DNA of 64,000 nucleotides. Source: Sutcliffiella tianshenii (GTDB taxonomy: Bacteria > Bacillota > Bacilli > Bacillales > Bacillaceae_I). Location: contig NZ_JAFBED010000002.1 of the NCBI RefSeq assembly GCF_016908565.1, positions 558,001-622,000 of the forward strand, read 5' to 3'. Below, piece by piece: positions 1 to 8,433 of this stretch. A program made the translations under genes and the position numbers. The notes below the pieces were generated by a model, which searched no databases, had not been told where the DNA came from, and worked only from the letters and a program-made list of their open reading frames with translations. Position 1 is the stretch's first letter; each line of letters begins with the position of its first letter.

Positions 1-174
1 AAAGCAAGTATACGGAGTGGAAATCAACGGGCTTAATTTGATGCATATATTTCATCAATTTTAAAACAAATAATCTGTAAACCTACTATAAAAAAATGAC
101 CAAACAAAAAGCCAATTGATCAAGTGAGCATGTGATATCCTCATTAATCAACCAGCTTTATAGGAGGGAATATA

Positions 175-417
175 ATGGTTAATCCTAACTCCAATCAGAT
201 CGGGACTGCGTGGCAGGGAACGCATGTCGTTCTCATAAGGTGCAATTATCTTACCAACCAGGTCCTCTCCATCACAAAAAGCGATCACGCACCATCAGAG
301 CCTGCAAGCATAAGCTGTGCGGAAACACTCTCGCGCTTCATCAGCATTGGTTACACCGTTATCGGCGGCTACCCCCTGAATCAATCAGATATTCAATATC
401 TTTTGATCTATCGCTAA
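175..417 (+). CDS. Small hypothetical protein, 80 aa
   Basis: I do not recognise this protein. The ATG is preceded by a clean AGGAGGG ribosome site at about 162-168, six bases upstream, which makes translation plausible. The product is soluble and mixed in composition, with two cysteines and no signal peptide, membrane segment or repeat that I can see. It converges on the DegV gene, with only two bases between the two stop codons, so it lies in a compact but ordinary setting. No terminator is visible between the two genes. It could be a lineage-specific gene. The call rests on the ribosome site and the open frame only. Confidence 0.5.
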   Translation: MVNPNSNQIGTAWQGTHVVLIRCNYLTNQVLSITKSDHAPSEPASISCAETLSRFISIGYTVIGGYPLNQSDIQYLLIYR

Positions 418-419
418 AC

Positions 420-1262
420 TTACTCGTTAAACCAAGAGATACCGATTGTATTCACCCCGGCATGTACAGCAATCGCCGTGGAAAGCGGAAAGGCATTGAT
501 GGGTATCGAAGGGTAGGTTTCACGCAGTTCTTTGACTAGTGCTTCTGCTTGATCAACGTTTGTTCCATGCAGGACAAACAGTTCCCTGATTGAGGAATGG
601 GCAGCTGCTTCCTTTAAGTAATCCGTAATCTTTGATAACGCTTTCTTTTCTGTCCGTACTTTCTCTGAAACTTCAAGCTTTCCATCTTCAATCTTAATGA
701 TCGGCTTTATCTGCAAAAGACTGCCCAGCAGTTTTTGCACCCCGGTCATTCTTCCGCTTCTGTGAAGCTGCTCAAGACTTCCGATCAGCACGTAAATTTC
801 ACATTTTTTCGCCAATTCCGCCAAATGTGTGAGGATGTCTTCATGTGAGGTACCTGCTTCACGCATTTCAAGCCCTCTTTTCACCATCGCCGACAAAGGA
901 AAGGAAATCACTCTCGAATCGACGGTGTGGACAGGAATATCGACCATTTCTCCTGCCTGTTTGCTTGATGACACTGTCCCGCTTAAATGACTGGAAAGAT
1001 GGACCGATATGATTCGGTCATATGACTCGGAAAGTTTATTATACAACTCAACAAATGCGCCGACCGATGGCTGTGAAGTTTTTGGCGGAACCTGACTGGA
1101 TTCAAGCTTTGTATAAAAGTCTTCTAATGAGAGCGTGACCCCATCCAGATATTCGTCCTCTTCGAAATATACGACCATCGGTATGCTATATACATCCGGA
1201 TGGTTGGTAAGCACCTCATCCAAATATGCCGTACTGTCTGTTACCCAAGCAATTTTCTCCAC
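420..1262 (-). CDS. DegV family fatty-acid-binding protein
   Basis: The 280-residue protein has the DegV layout: an N-terminal segment WVTDSTAYLD, then the TSQPSVG stretch typical of the first lobe, and a C-terminal lobe ending ITIGIS-like (VNTIGISW). DegV/FakB proteins bind a single fatty acid between two lobes and can present it to the FakA kinase for phosphorylation. Its exact ligand here cannot be told. The start is GTG (1260-1262), preceded by a GGGGAGAAGG ribosome site. It lies 34 bases downstream of the amidohydrolase gene on the same strand, so the two may be co-transcribed. Length and motif order fit the family well. Confidence 0.9.
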   Translation of the reverse strand: MEKIAWVTDSTAYLDEVLTNHPDVYSIPMVVYFEEDEYLDGVTLSLEDFYTKLESSQVPPKTSQPSVGAFVELYNKLSESYDRIISVHLSSHLSGTVSSSKQAGEMVDIPVHTVDSRVISFPLSAMVKRGLEMREAGTSHEDILTHLAELAKKCEIYVLIGSLEQLHRSGRMTGVQKLLGSLLQIKPIIKIEDGKLEVSEKVRTEKKALSKITDYLKEAAAHSSIRELFVLHGTNVDQAEALVKELRETYPSIPINAFPLSTAIAVHAGVNTIGISWFNE

Positions 1263-1296
1263 TTACCTTCTCCCCCTTGATAACTTTTTTATCTAC

Positions 1297-2157
1297 TTAT
1301 CTTTCAATCAAATTTGCCTCTAATCTTGGAAAAACCTTAAGTGCAGTCCGATAAAAAACATCATGATGAAATTCTTCCGGAATGATCCCCTTGATGAAAT
1401 CGATGTAAGCCCCTACTCCAATTAAAGGCCAGTCGGTTCCAAACATCAGCTTCTCGTAGTGATCACAATAGTCAAGGGCATGCAAAAGGTGATTCAGGAA
1501 GCGTGTTCTCCTATGCCTGTCAATTTCCGCTTCCGTTCCAACAATCAATCCGGAAAGATCGGCATACATATTCTTGTTTTTATAGACTACCTCCGCTCCA
1601 TCAAGCACCCAAGGGTCGCCAAAATGCGCCATGACAAACGTTACATCCCTGTTGCTTACGGCGACCTCATCGAGCGTCAGGGGATGCGAATATTTCAACA
1701 GACCGCGTTCGGAGTATGTATCACCAGTATGAAAGACAACAGGCAGATTGTGCTTTGCTGCCAATCTATAAACTGGGGTGTAGACCTCATCATAGGCATA
1801 GAATGGATAATAGCCCAGATAGATCTTGATTCCTGCGACATTCGGCTTCAGTAATTCCAGCTCCAGATCATTTACATTTTGTTTTTCCATTTTGAATGGA
1901 TTGATCCCTGGGCAATACACCAGATTCTGTGGAATGGACATTGATAAATCCAATCCCATGGGAGTATTGCTATTGGAATCGGGAAAGCCGTTATGTACTG
2001 TCTCCGTGACTCCCATCGCAACTCCGCCTACCACATCATTTTCCTTCCACTCCCGAAGCAGGCCTTCATAGGAATAAGAAAGCTGAGAGAGCCGTTTAGC
2101 CGTATCATGAAAACTGCCGATATTTGAAAAATGCACATGGGCATCTATGATCTTCAC
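1297..2157 (-). CDS. Amidohydrolase-related TIM-barrel hydrolase
   Basis: The protein opens with IDAHVHF, the HxH metal-binding pair of amidohydrolase-2 family enzymes. Further on it has VFHTGDT (third histidine), VMAHFGDP (fourth histidine) and FGTDWPL (the catalytic aspartate), in the expected order along a 286-residue single-domain barrel. Family members are metal-dependent hydrolases or decarboxylases acting on cyclic or acyl substrates; the substrate here is unknown. The start is GTG with an AGAGGAG ribosome site about nine bases upstream. It is followed closely by the DegV gene, and a hairpin terminator separates it from the peroxidase gene upstream. Confidence 0.85.
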   Translation of the reverse strand: MKIIDAHVHFSNIGSFHDTAKRLSQLSYSYEGLLREWKENDVVGGVAMGVTETVHNGFPDSNSNTPMGLDLSMSIPQNLVYCPGINPFKMEKQNVNDLELELLKPNVAGIKIYLGYYPFYAYDEVYTPVYRLAAKHNLPVVFHTGDTYSERGLLKYSHPLTLDEVAVSNRDVTFVMAHFGDPWVLDGAEVVYKNKNMYADLSGLIVGTEAEIDRHRRTRFLNHLLHALDYCDHYEKLMFGTDWPLIGVGAYIDFIKGIIPEEFHHDVFYRTALKVFPRLEANLIER

Positions 2158-2212
2158 CTCGTTACTCCTCTCTTAACATAATAGTATTATTATTAATTCG
2201 ATAGTAATACTA

Positions 2213-2243
2213 AAAAATCCTTTCCCATACGGAAAGGATTTTT
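2213..2243 (-). terminator. Rho-independent terminator after the peroxidase gene
   Basis: A 13-base perfect inverted repeat (AAAAATCCTTTCC and its complement) around a five-base loop, with A and T runs at its two ends. It sits just past the stop of the glutathione peroxidase gene on the minus strand and is symmetric, so it could stop transcription in both directions. Confidence 0.8.
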
Positions 2244-2288
2244 GTAATAGTATTCAACACAATAGATCGTTAGTATCCCAAATAATTA

Positions 2289-2765
2289 TTATAGTAAAGC
2301 TTCAATATCATTTTTCATTTTAAGAGGGCTTGTCGCTGATGCAATTCGGTCAACCACTTCCCCATCCCGATTTACAAGGAATTTGGTGAAATTCCATTTG
2401 ACTGCCTTTGAGCCCAGGAGCCCGGTGGCATTCTCTTTCAAGTAGTTGAATAAAGGATGAGCGTTATCTCCATTCACATCCACTTTTGCAAACATCGGAA
2501 ATGTCACCCCGTAATTCAATTGACAGAACTCGCCTATGTCATCTTCACTTCCTGGCTCCTGATTGCCAAACTGATTACAAGGGAACCCCAATATCACAAA
2601 CTTCCTGTCGGCATATTCCTTATAAAGCTGTTCAAGCTCTTCATATTGAGGGGTAAATCCGCATTTGCTTGCCGTATTCACAATTAACACAACATGACCC
2701 TTATACTCATTTAAAGGAATATCGTTACCTTTCAAATCCTTGGCTGAAAACTCATAAATGGACAT
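2289..2765 (-). CDS. bsaA: Glutathione peroxidase family protein
   Basis: A 158-residue thioredoxin-fold peroxidase. It carries the peroxidatic cysteine at residue 35 in NTASKCGFT, the FPCNQFGNQEPG block with the conserved glutamine, and WNFTKF with the conserved tryptophan. Bacillus members use thioredoxin or bacillithiol reductants rather than glutathione and reduce hydroperoxides in the cytosol. I place the start at the ATG at 2763-2765, eight bases after a GGAGG site. An upstream in-frame GTG lies inside that site and is rejected. Homologous to B. subtilis BsaA. The gene is closely followed by its own terminator. Confidence 0.92.
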   Translation of the reverse strand: MSIYEFSAKDLKGNDIPLNEYKGHVVLIVNTASKCGFTPQYEELEQLYKEYADRKFVILGFPCNQFGNQEPGSEDDIGEFCQLNYGVTFPMFAKVDVNGDNAHPLFNYLKENATGLLGSKAVKWNFTKFLVNRDGEVVDRIASATSPLKMKNDIEALL

Positions 2766-2830
2766 CCCGGCCACCTCCGCTATTTTTCTTTATTATGATG
2801 GATAGTGCTTCACATTGTCTAATGATAGGC

Positions 2831-3325
2831 TTACCTCAATGTGCTCAACATGTAGGGGATGAGCTCCTGTAGGTCATCGACATTATCCTCATAGAATAGT
2901 CGGTCGAATCTGATTGTGGCACACAGTTTTATTGGCTCTGGTGCATCAAGGGATTCTGTATAGGAAAGTTCCATCTCCCAACTTTCCCCCCATATATTTT
3001 GCAATTCTTTTTTCCACTGTTCCAAGCTCTCTCTGATAATGGAGCTTCTCTTGCCTTCCTGGTAGAAGGATACCGTCACGGAGCATCCGGGTCTGTCCAA
3101 CCTTTTAAGGAGTTCACCTGATATGTTTTCCAGGTTGCTCGATAACTCTATTCTGCCGAACATTGCTGCGGATACGGCAATATCCATGGAAAACTGCCTT
3201 GACATGGTCGCAAGGTCGACTAGATCCCTCCGATTGACAACCTGCAGCTCTCCATCCAGATCGAGGTCATAAATCGCTCCCTCTATAATGACTTTCAAGT
3301 TGTCAAATACTGTAGGATCAAACAT
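2831..3325 (-). CDS. Hypothetical protein downstream of fhs
   Basis: I do not recognise this family. The product is soluble, about 164 residues, and has no signal peptide or obvious motif. It reads like a compact alpha/beta domain with conserved-looking segments MFDPTVFDNLK at the start and RFDRLFYEDN near the end. The start is ambiguous. The frame opens at a GTG at 3343, but the ATG at 3323-3325 has an AAAGGG site nine bases upstream and is preferred. It begins about twenty bases after the fhs stop on the same strand and is probably translated from the fhs transcript. Nothing in the sequence links it to one-carbon metabolism beyond position. Confidence 0.7.
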   Translation of the reverse strand: MFDPTVFDNLKVIIEGAIYDLDLDGELQVVNRRDLVDLATMSRQFSMDIAVSAAMFGRIELSSNLENISGELLKRLDRPGCSVTVSFYQEGKRSSIIRESLEQWKKELQNIWGESWEMELSYTESLDAPEPIKLCATIRFDRLFYEDNVDDLQELIPYMLSTLR

Positions 3326-3346
3326 TCGTTTCATCCCTTTCACATT

Positions 3347-5044
3347 TTAGAATATGCCTACAGCCCTGCCCTCTTCGTCCACATCCATGTTAAGGGCGGC
3401 CGGCTCTTTTGGCAGTCCAGGCATGGTCATGATACTTCCAGTCAAAGCGACAATGAAACCTGCTCCAACAGAAGGCTTCAAGTCTCTTATGGTGATGACG
3501 AAATCCTCCGGTCTGCCAAGCAATTTTGCATCATCACTTAAGGAGTACTGGGTTTTTGCCATGCATACAGGAAGGTTGCCCCAGCCTTCTCCCTCAATCT
3601 GCTGCAGTTGTTTTTTTGCAGCAGGCAATAGCTCGACTCCTTTTGCACCATATACGTTGACTGCGATTTTCTCCAATTTCTGTTCCAGTGTATCTTCCTG
3701 AACGTACAACGGTGTATAGGCGGCCTTCTTGTTCTCGATTTGCTGCAATACAGTCTCGGCCAAGGCCACACCACCATCTCCGCCTTTTTCCCATACCTGT
3801 GTCAGCGAGATTGGAATGTTGTGCTCTCTGCACCAGTCAAGTACATAAGAAACCTCCATTTCGGTATCGGTAACGAATTCATTTAAGGCGACTACGAATG
3901 GAAGACCAAAGCTTTGGATGGTTTCAATATGTTTCTTCAGGTTGGCAATACCATTTTTCAGCGCTTCTACATTCTCCTCTTTTAGGTTATCTTTTGATAC
4001 GCCGCCATGCATTTTCAATGCACGGATGGTTGCCACAATGACTACCACTTCTGGATTGAACCCTAGAGACGGTGACTTGATATGCAGGAATTTCTCTGCA
4101 CCAAGATCTGCTCCAAATCCTGCTTCTGTCACCACATAATCACCGAGCTTTGCAGCCATCTGGGTTGCAATCACACTATTGCACCCATGGGCGATGTTTG
4201 CAAAAGGGCCGCCATGGATGATTGCCGGCGTATGCTCCAATGTCTGAACGAGGTTCGGTTGAAGCGCATCTTTTAATAATAGAGTCAAAGCACCTTCGAC
4301 ATTCAGGTCTTTCACTGTTATCGGATTTTTATCAATATCATAAGCCACCACAATGCGGGAGAGGCGGAGTTTCAAATCAATCAGGTCTTTTGCCAGGCAG
4401 AATACCGCCATAATCTCTGAGGCTACGGTAATATCAAAGCCGTCCTCCCTCGGGACTCCCTGCACAGGTCCGCCAAGTCCGATGACCACTTTACGCAAAG
4501 CACGGTCATTAAGGTCTACTACCCGCTTCCAGCTGATTCTTCTCGTATCTATCCTCAGCTGATTTCCTTGATGGATATGGTTGTCGATCATGGCAGCAAG
4601 GGCGTTGTTGGCAGTCGTGATGGCATGGATGTCTCCTGTAAAATGAAGGTTGATATCCTCCATCGGCAAAACCTGTGAAAAGCCCCCGCCGGTAGCGCCA
4701 CCCTTCATACCCATCGTTGGCCCCAAAGAGGGCTCCCTCATTGCTATGACTGCATTTTTACCGAGTTTATGTAGCGCCTGCCCGAGTCCTACAGTCACAG
4801 TGGATTTTCCCTCTCCTGCAGGTGTAGGATTGATGGCTGTCACAAGTATCAATTTCCCGTTTTCTTTCGTATGTAATCTCTTTAATATATTCAAGGATAG
4901 CTTCGCTTTATATCGCCCGTAAGGCTCAAGCTCCTCTTCTTCGATGTCCAGTCCATCTGCAATTTCAAAAATCCTCTTCATGGATGCCTGTTGCGCTATC
5001 TCAATATCAGAAGGCACAACCGTTTTTGTATGCTTCACTTTCAT
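3347..5044 (-). CDS. fhs: Formate-tetrahydrofolate ligase
   Basis: A 565-residue protein of the right length for formyl-THF synthetase. It joins formate to tetrahydrofolate with ATP, giving 10-formyl-THF for purine and formyl-methionine synthesis. The ATP-binding loop TPAGEGKST lies at residues 74-82, and the [12 protein letters not shown] and [10 protein letters not shown] blocks are typical of the family. The N-terminal [10 protein letters not shown] matches the usual family start, supporting the ATG at 5042-5044 despite a G-rich ribosome site lying unusually close to it. The enzyme is absent from B. subtilis 168 but common in other Bacillaceae. It is followed at once by the unknown gene at 2831-3325. 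Confidence 0.95.
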   Translation of the reverse strand: MKVKHTKTVVPSDIEIAQQASMKRIFEIADGLDIEEEELEPYGRYKAKLSLNILKRLHTKENGKLILVTAINPTPAGEGKSTVTVGLGQALHKLGKNAVIAMREPSLGPTMGMKGGATGGGFSQVLPMEDINLHFTGDIHAITTANNALAAMIDNHIHQGNQLRIDTRRISWKRVVDLNDRALRKVVIGLGGPVQGVPREDGFDITVASEIMAVFCLAKDLIDLKLRLSRIVVAYDIDKNPITVKDLNVEGALTLLLKDALQPNLVQTLEHTPAIIHGGPFANIAHGCNSVIATQMAAKLGDYVVTEAGFGADLGAEKFLHIKSPSLGFNPEVVVIVATIRALKMHGGVSKDNLKEENVEALKNGIANLKKHIETIQSFGLPFVVALNEFVTDTEMEVSYVLDWCREHNIPISLTQVWEKGGDGGVALAETVLQQIENKKAAYTPLYVQEDTLEQKLEKIAVNVYGAKGVELLPAAKKQLQQIEGEGWGNLPVCMAKTQYSLSDDAKLLGRPEDFVITIRDLKPSVGAGFIVALTGSIMTMPGLPKEPAALNMDVDEEGRAVGIF

Positions 5045-5139
5045 TCCCCCAACAGATAGAAATTGTATTACTCCTACCCGTTATTGTACCACTTTTTTAA
5101 TGGACTACTACCTTTCATTACTTTTTGTTTTACAGAAAG

Positions 5140-5173
5140 AAAATAAGCAGAATGGATAGACCATCTGCTTATT
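5140..5173 (-). terminator. Terminator after the AIM24 gene
   Basis: A hairpin with nine-base arms (AATAAGCAG and CTGCTTATT), followed on the minus strand by a T-rich run. It closes the methyltransferase-AIM24 transcription unit just upstream of fhs. Confidence 0.7.
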
Positions 5174-5181
5174 CACAAAGT

Positions 5182-5880
5182 TTAACTTTGGGTGCCTTGC
5201 GCATAAACGACCTCTTCATAAGGCTGTACGACAACAAATCCGCTTCCGGAAAATTTCATCTGTATCGACTCGCCGCTTCCTCTGCCAAAAAAGGTCTTCA
5301 ATTGTATATCCGTGACAAATTCCGGTTGAAGATTTCCAGACCAGGCGACAGTTGCATTCGGATCGGTGAAGACGGGGCGCCCCGGATGAACCATCAAGGT
5401 CAATGGCTCATAGTGTGAGGTGAACGCCACCATCCCCTGCCCCTCAAGTCTGACATTGAATAATCCTCCTGCCATCATACCAGCGATTTTTCTCATCAGC
5501 TTAATATCCCATTCCAAGCCTTTTTCAAATGCAAGCAGATCATTTCCATTGATGTAGATGCTTTCACCCTGAAGATCCAATATCGTGATCTTCTTCCCTT
5601 GATCGGCAACATAAAGCTTCCCGTTCCCGGTTGCCCTCATCAATTGAGAACCTTCTCCTGTAAATGCTTTTTTCACGAGCCTGCCCAATCCGTGCTCCAG
5701 GATGCCCTCCCTTTCAAATTTTATTTTTCCGTCATAGGATATCATCGAACCCATTTTGGCCCAGATTTCCCCGTCCAGGTTGATTTCCAATATCCTTTCC
5801 GTTTCAAGCTCAAACAACCCCTGCCCCTTATCTACCTGTTTGCTCTTTTGAATAAACTGATCGATGCTATACTTTGACAT
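5182..5880 (-). CDS. AIM24 family protein
   Basis: The 232-residue product has the AIM24/DUF124 signature. It begins with a short helix, then a series of beta strands with GEIWAKMGSMISYDG, LMRATGNGKLYVADQG, INGNDLLAFE and the late VRLEGQGMVAFTSH. The fold is a beta-rich trimer barrel related to tryptophan RNA-binding attenuation proteins; bacterial function is not established. The start is the ATG at 5878-5880 after an AAGGGG site. The longer frame upstream lacks a ribosome site and is dropped. It lies fifteen bases after the methyltransferase gene, suggesting an operon, and ends in a terminator. Confidence 0.88.
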   Translation of the reverse strand: MSKYSIDQFIQKSKQVDKGQGLFELETERILEINLDGEIWAKMGSMISYDGKIKFEREGILEHGLGRLVKKAFTGEGSQLMRATGNGKLYVADQGKKITILDLQGESIYINGNDLLAFEKGLEWDIKLMRKIAGMMAGGLFNVRLEGQGMVAFTSHYEPLTLMVHPGRPVFTDPNATVAWSGNLQPEFVTDIQLKTFFGRGSGESIQMKFSGSGFVVVQPYEEVVYAQGTQS

Positions 5881-5894
5881 ACAAACACGCCCCT

Positions 5895-6575
5895 TTATTT
5901 TTTTTGCAGCATAAACACCCACATGAACGATAATGCCTGCTTCAGGTGTCTAGGAAGACCAGACACATCAACCTTCTTGGCTTCTTCCTTATATACGGGC
6001 ATCCCATCTAAAAGTTCCCAGCCATTTTCTTGTGCCAGTTGCTCGAATTCCCAAGGCATCATTGTATTGCAGATCGCTTTATCTCCATAGAGTCTAGGGA
6101 AACTGTTTGCACGAGGACCGGCAGTCGGTCCAAGAAGCCCCAAAAACAAAATACCTTTTTCCTTTGTAACCTTGTGGAATTCCTTCAGAACATCAAGTGG
6201 CTGTTCTACCCATTCGATGGAGTTGATTGCCATGATCGCATCATATTGACCTTTTTCGAATGGGAGCCTGGTAAGATCGGCCTTATAAAAAGTCAGATTT
6301 GAGTGTTTGCGCTTATCCTTTGCATGGGAGATCATCTTTTCCGCTATATCAATTCCTGTCACTTTGTAGGAGTTTTCTGCAAGTAGGTAAGATCCAAAAC
6401 CGTCGCCGCAGCCGGCATCAAGAACCTTTGAGCCTTCAGGCAGTCTCTTACGGATGAAAGGGATGATGGTGCTCCTGCTCCCTTTCAGCCACATATTTTC
6501 ACTATTTTCATGCCAGAAATCGGCATTCTCATTCCACTTCTTTTCTGTTTCCTGATTCCAATCAAATGATGTCAT
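5895..6575 (-). CDS. Class I SAM-dependent methyltransferase
   Basis: A 226-residue Rossmann-fold methyltransferase. Motif I is VLDAGCGDGFG at about residues 51-61, followed by VTGIDIAEKMI (motif II acidic residue), FYKADLTRLPFE and YDAIMAINSIEWVEQP (motif IV/V region of the UbiE/YcgJ type). The substrate cannot be deduced; this subgroup methylates small molecules more often than nucleic acid. It starts at an ATG at 6573-6575 facing a divergent small gene at 6702, with a shared promoter gap of about 125 bases. It is probably co-transcribed with the AIM24 gene. Confidence 0.88.
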   Translation of the reverse strand: MTSFDWNQETEKKWNENADFWHENSENMWLKGSRSTIIPFIRKRLPEGSKVLDAGCGDGFGSYLLAENSYKVTGIDIAEKMISHAKDKRKHSNLTFYKADLTRLPFEKGQYDAIMAINSIEWVEQPLDVLKEFHKVTKEKGILFLGLLGPTAGPRANSFPRLYGDKAICNTMMPWEFEQLAQENGWELLDGMPVYKEEAKKVDVSGLPRHLKQALSFMWVFMLQKK

Positions 6576-6701
6576 TATTTTTCAGCACGCCCTTTCCCCT
6601 TTTCATTTCTCTATGTGCGCCGGGATATCCTTTTCTTTGTTTAAGAATAAATTCGTTCTTCTGGGACAGATTAGTAGCATAACGAAAAGGAGGTGTGCAG
6701 G

Positions 6702-6929
6702 ATGAGCGAAACTTTCGTTGCTGTTCAAAAGAACGGAGATGGAGACATTGTAAAGTTTAAAACTTCTTCCGGCAACGTACTCTCCTATGAAGAAGCGTTG
6801 TTGGCCGTCAATACTGGTGCCGTACTAGGTGCCAATGTATTCAAAGGGAAAGATGGCGAGATGTATATCCGGGGTAATGCAGACGGCGACCCTACCAACA
6901 ATCTTGATCAGTTACCTACATTCTCGTGA
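6702..6929 (+). CDS. DUF3892 family small protein
   Basis: A 75-residue protein that matches my memory of DUF3892 domains: an opening of the form FVAVQKNGDGDIVKFKTSSG, then SYEEALLAV, then FKGKDGEMYIRGNADGDP and a short tail. Function is unknown. The start is the ATG at 6702, with an AAAGGAGGTG ribosome site at 6685-6694. A longer in-frame start at 6693 lies inside that site. Sixteen bases downstream is another small gene on the same strand, and a terminator follows both, so they probably form a two-gene unit. Confidence 0.8.
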   Translation: MSETFVAVQKNGDGDIVKFKTSSGNVLSYEEALLAVNTGAVLGANVFKGKDGEMYIRGNADGDPTNNLDQLPTFS

Positions 6930-6944
6930 AGGAGCGAATCAAAT

Positions 6945-7088
6945 ATGACAAAGAAATATAACCGTGGTGGAAGCCAAAATCAGAATAGCCCTACCGGGGA
7001 GAGCTTAAGCTCTGTGAAGCATGTTGCCGGTGATAATAGCAAGGGCAATAAGCGGAACAAAGATCAAAAGGACAAAACGGAGCTATAA
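6945..7088 (+). CDS. Small basic Asn/Lys-rich protein, 47 aa
   Basis: An open frame with ATG at 6945 and an AAGGAG site about ten bases upstream encodes a 47-residue, very hydrophilic protein beginning MTKKYNRGGSQNQNS and ending KDQKDKTEL. It has no membrane segment or cysteine. Its composition (Lys, Asn, Gln, Ser) resembles the minor small acid-soluble spore proteins of Bacillus, but I cannot match it to a named one. It follows the DUF3892 gene by fifteen bases and is followed by a terminator. Expression in the forespore is a guess based on composition. Confidence 0.65.
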   Translation: MTKKYNRGGSQNQNSPTGESLSSVKHVAGDNSKGNKRNKDQKDKTEL

Positions 7089-7100
7089 TATTTTTGTTGT

Positions 7101-7132
7101 AAAGCATGCGGCTAATGGTGCCGTGTGCTTTT
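7101..7132 (+). terminator. Terminator after the DUF3892 pair
   Basis: An imperfect hairpin, AAAGCATGCGGC against GCCGTGTGCTTT, with a seven-base loop and a trailing T run, just after the stop at 7088. Confidence 0.7.
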
Positions 7133-7230
7133 TATTTCCGGTTTTTCACATTATTTCTCCCCCTTTTCCAAGTCGCATTCATTTATAATGAAAATAAAAT
7201 GACGAATTAAATCGGGGGGAACTTTTCAAC

Positions 7231-7848
7231 ATGTACATACCAAAACAATTCAAAAATGAAAAACAAGATGAAATCATCGAATTTATCCGGCATAACAGTT
7301 TCGGAGTGCTTTTCTCACAGGACGGCGATCAACCGACAGCCACGCATCTCCCCTTTATTGTAAAAGTGACCGATGGGAGCATTATCTTGATCACACATAT
7401 GGCTAAAGCAAATCCACAATGGAAGACCCTCGATGGCAAGAAGGCATTGGCTGTTTTCACCGGTCCACATGCGTATATTTCAGCAGGCTGGTACGAGGAG
7501 CCGGGAACGGTATCCACTTGGAACTATGTCAGTGTTCATGTACATGGAAGAGTTGAAATCCTGACAGACTCCCGATCATTGAAAGAAATATTAAAAACTG
7601 CGACAGATTTCTATGAAGCAGGCTTTGATAAACCATGGAAACTAGAAGAAAATGAAGAAACAGTGGACAGCATGTTGAATGGTATTGTCGGAATCCGTTT
7701 GATGGTAGATAAACTTGAAGGCAAATGGAAGCTGAATCAGCACCATCCAAAAGAACGAAAAGAAAAGGTCATCACTAGGCTAAAAGAGCAGCACGCTTAT
7801 GATTCCCAGGAGATTGCACAATTGATGCAAGATCAAATGAAAGATTAG
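7231..7848 (+). CDS. PaiB-like FMN-binding protein
   Basis: The 205-residue product begins MYIPKQFKNE and contains the PaiB/FMN-binding split-barrel features: ATHLPFIV, THMAKANPQWK, VFTGPHAYISAGWY and TWNYVSVHVHGR, ending with GIVGIRLMVDKLEGKWKLNQ. B. subtilis PaiB was described as a repressor of sporulation and protease genes; the fold is a flavin-binding beta barrel. Length is usual for the family. The ribosome site is a G-rich GGGGGGAA nine bases upstream. It stands as a single gene convergent with the NUDIX gene. The regulatory role is inferred from the family only. Confidence 0.88.
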   Translation: MYIPKQFKNEKQDEIIEFIRHNSFGVLFSQDGDQPTATHLPFIVKVTDGSIILITHMAKANPQWKTLDGKKALAVFTGPHAYISAGWYEEPGTVSTWNYVSVHVHGRVEILTDSRSLKEILKTATDFYEAGFDKPWKLEENEETVDSMLNGIVGIRLMVDKLEGKWKLNQHHPKERKEKVITRLKEQHAYDSQEIAQLMQDQMKD

Positions 7849-7861
7849 AATGACAGAATAA

Positions 7862-7892
7862 ACGCCCGGACTAATACGTCTGGGCGTCTTTT
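7862..7892. terminator. Bidirectional terminator overlapping the NUDIX 3' end
   Basis: Ten-base arms, ACGCCCGGAC and GTCTGGGCGT (one G-T wobble), around loop TAATAC, followed by a T run on the plus strand and TTTATT on the minus strand. The right arm lies within the last codons of the NUDIX gene. Confidence 0.75.
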
Positions 7893-8410
7893 AATTCAGA
7901 GTTGAATAACTCCTGATGGGCAATTAGTTCATTCAAGACAAAATTTTCACGTTGAATCCATCTGTGATCAGCTTGTTGAAGAACTTTATTATTTTGAGAA
8001 ATTGCTTTCTCTATATCCACCCATTCCGGAGAATACTCCTGTTCATACTCGTAATCATCTAAAGTTGGGTTTCCCTTCTTTCCTACTATCCTGCATAGAT
8101 AGATGTGGGAGGTCATTTCAAAGATGGCACCTGGATCATACTCATCTGAATGTCGTTCGATAACGACTCCAATTTTTCGTAAAACGTTGGTTTCAGGAAA
8201 ACCCGTCTCTTCCTTCACTTCTCGGGATAGTGCCTGCTCATGGCTCTCGTCAGCCTCGACTCCTCCACCTGGGAGTTTAAAATCTCCTAGGTTAGAACCC
8301 ACCAGCAGGATTTTGTCATCTTCCAATACGACTGCCCTGACAGCTTCCCTGTAGTTCATCCTCGCTGATACATCCGGTTGCTCCTGTTTCCCGATTAGTT
8401 TATGAAACAT
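7871..8410 (-). CDS. NUDIX hydrolase
   Basis: The 179-residue protein contains a NUDIX box GGGVEADESHEQALSR, then EVKEETGF, which fits the GX5EX7REUXEEXGU pattern exactly. NUDIX enzymes hydrolyse nucleoside diphosphates linked to another group, such as damaged dNTPs or ADP-ribose. The flanking DKILLVGSNLGDFKLPGGG is the typical strand before the box. The substrate is not predictable. The gene lies 23 bases after the topoisomerase stop region on the same strand and converges with the PaiB-like gene. Its last codons form part of the shared terminator. Confidence 0.9.
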   Translation of the reverse strand: MFHKLIGKQEQPDVSARMNYREAVRAVVLEDDKILLVGSNLGDFKLPGGGVEADESHEQALSREVKEETGFPETNVLRKIGVVIERHSDEYDPGAIFEMTSHIYLCRIVGKKGNPTLDDYEYEQEYSPEWVDIEKAISQNNKVLQQADHRWIQRENFVLNELIAHQELFNSELKDAQTY

Positions 8411-8433
8411 CGTATCGTCCTCCCAAAAATCCT

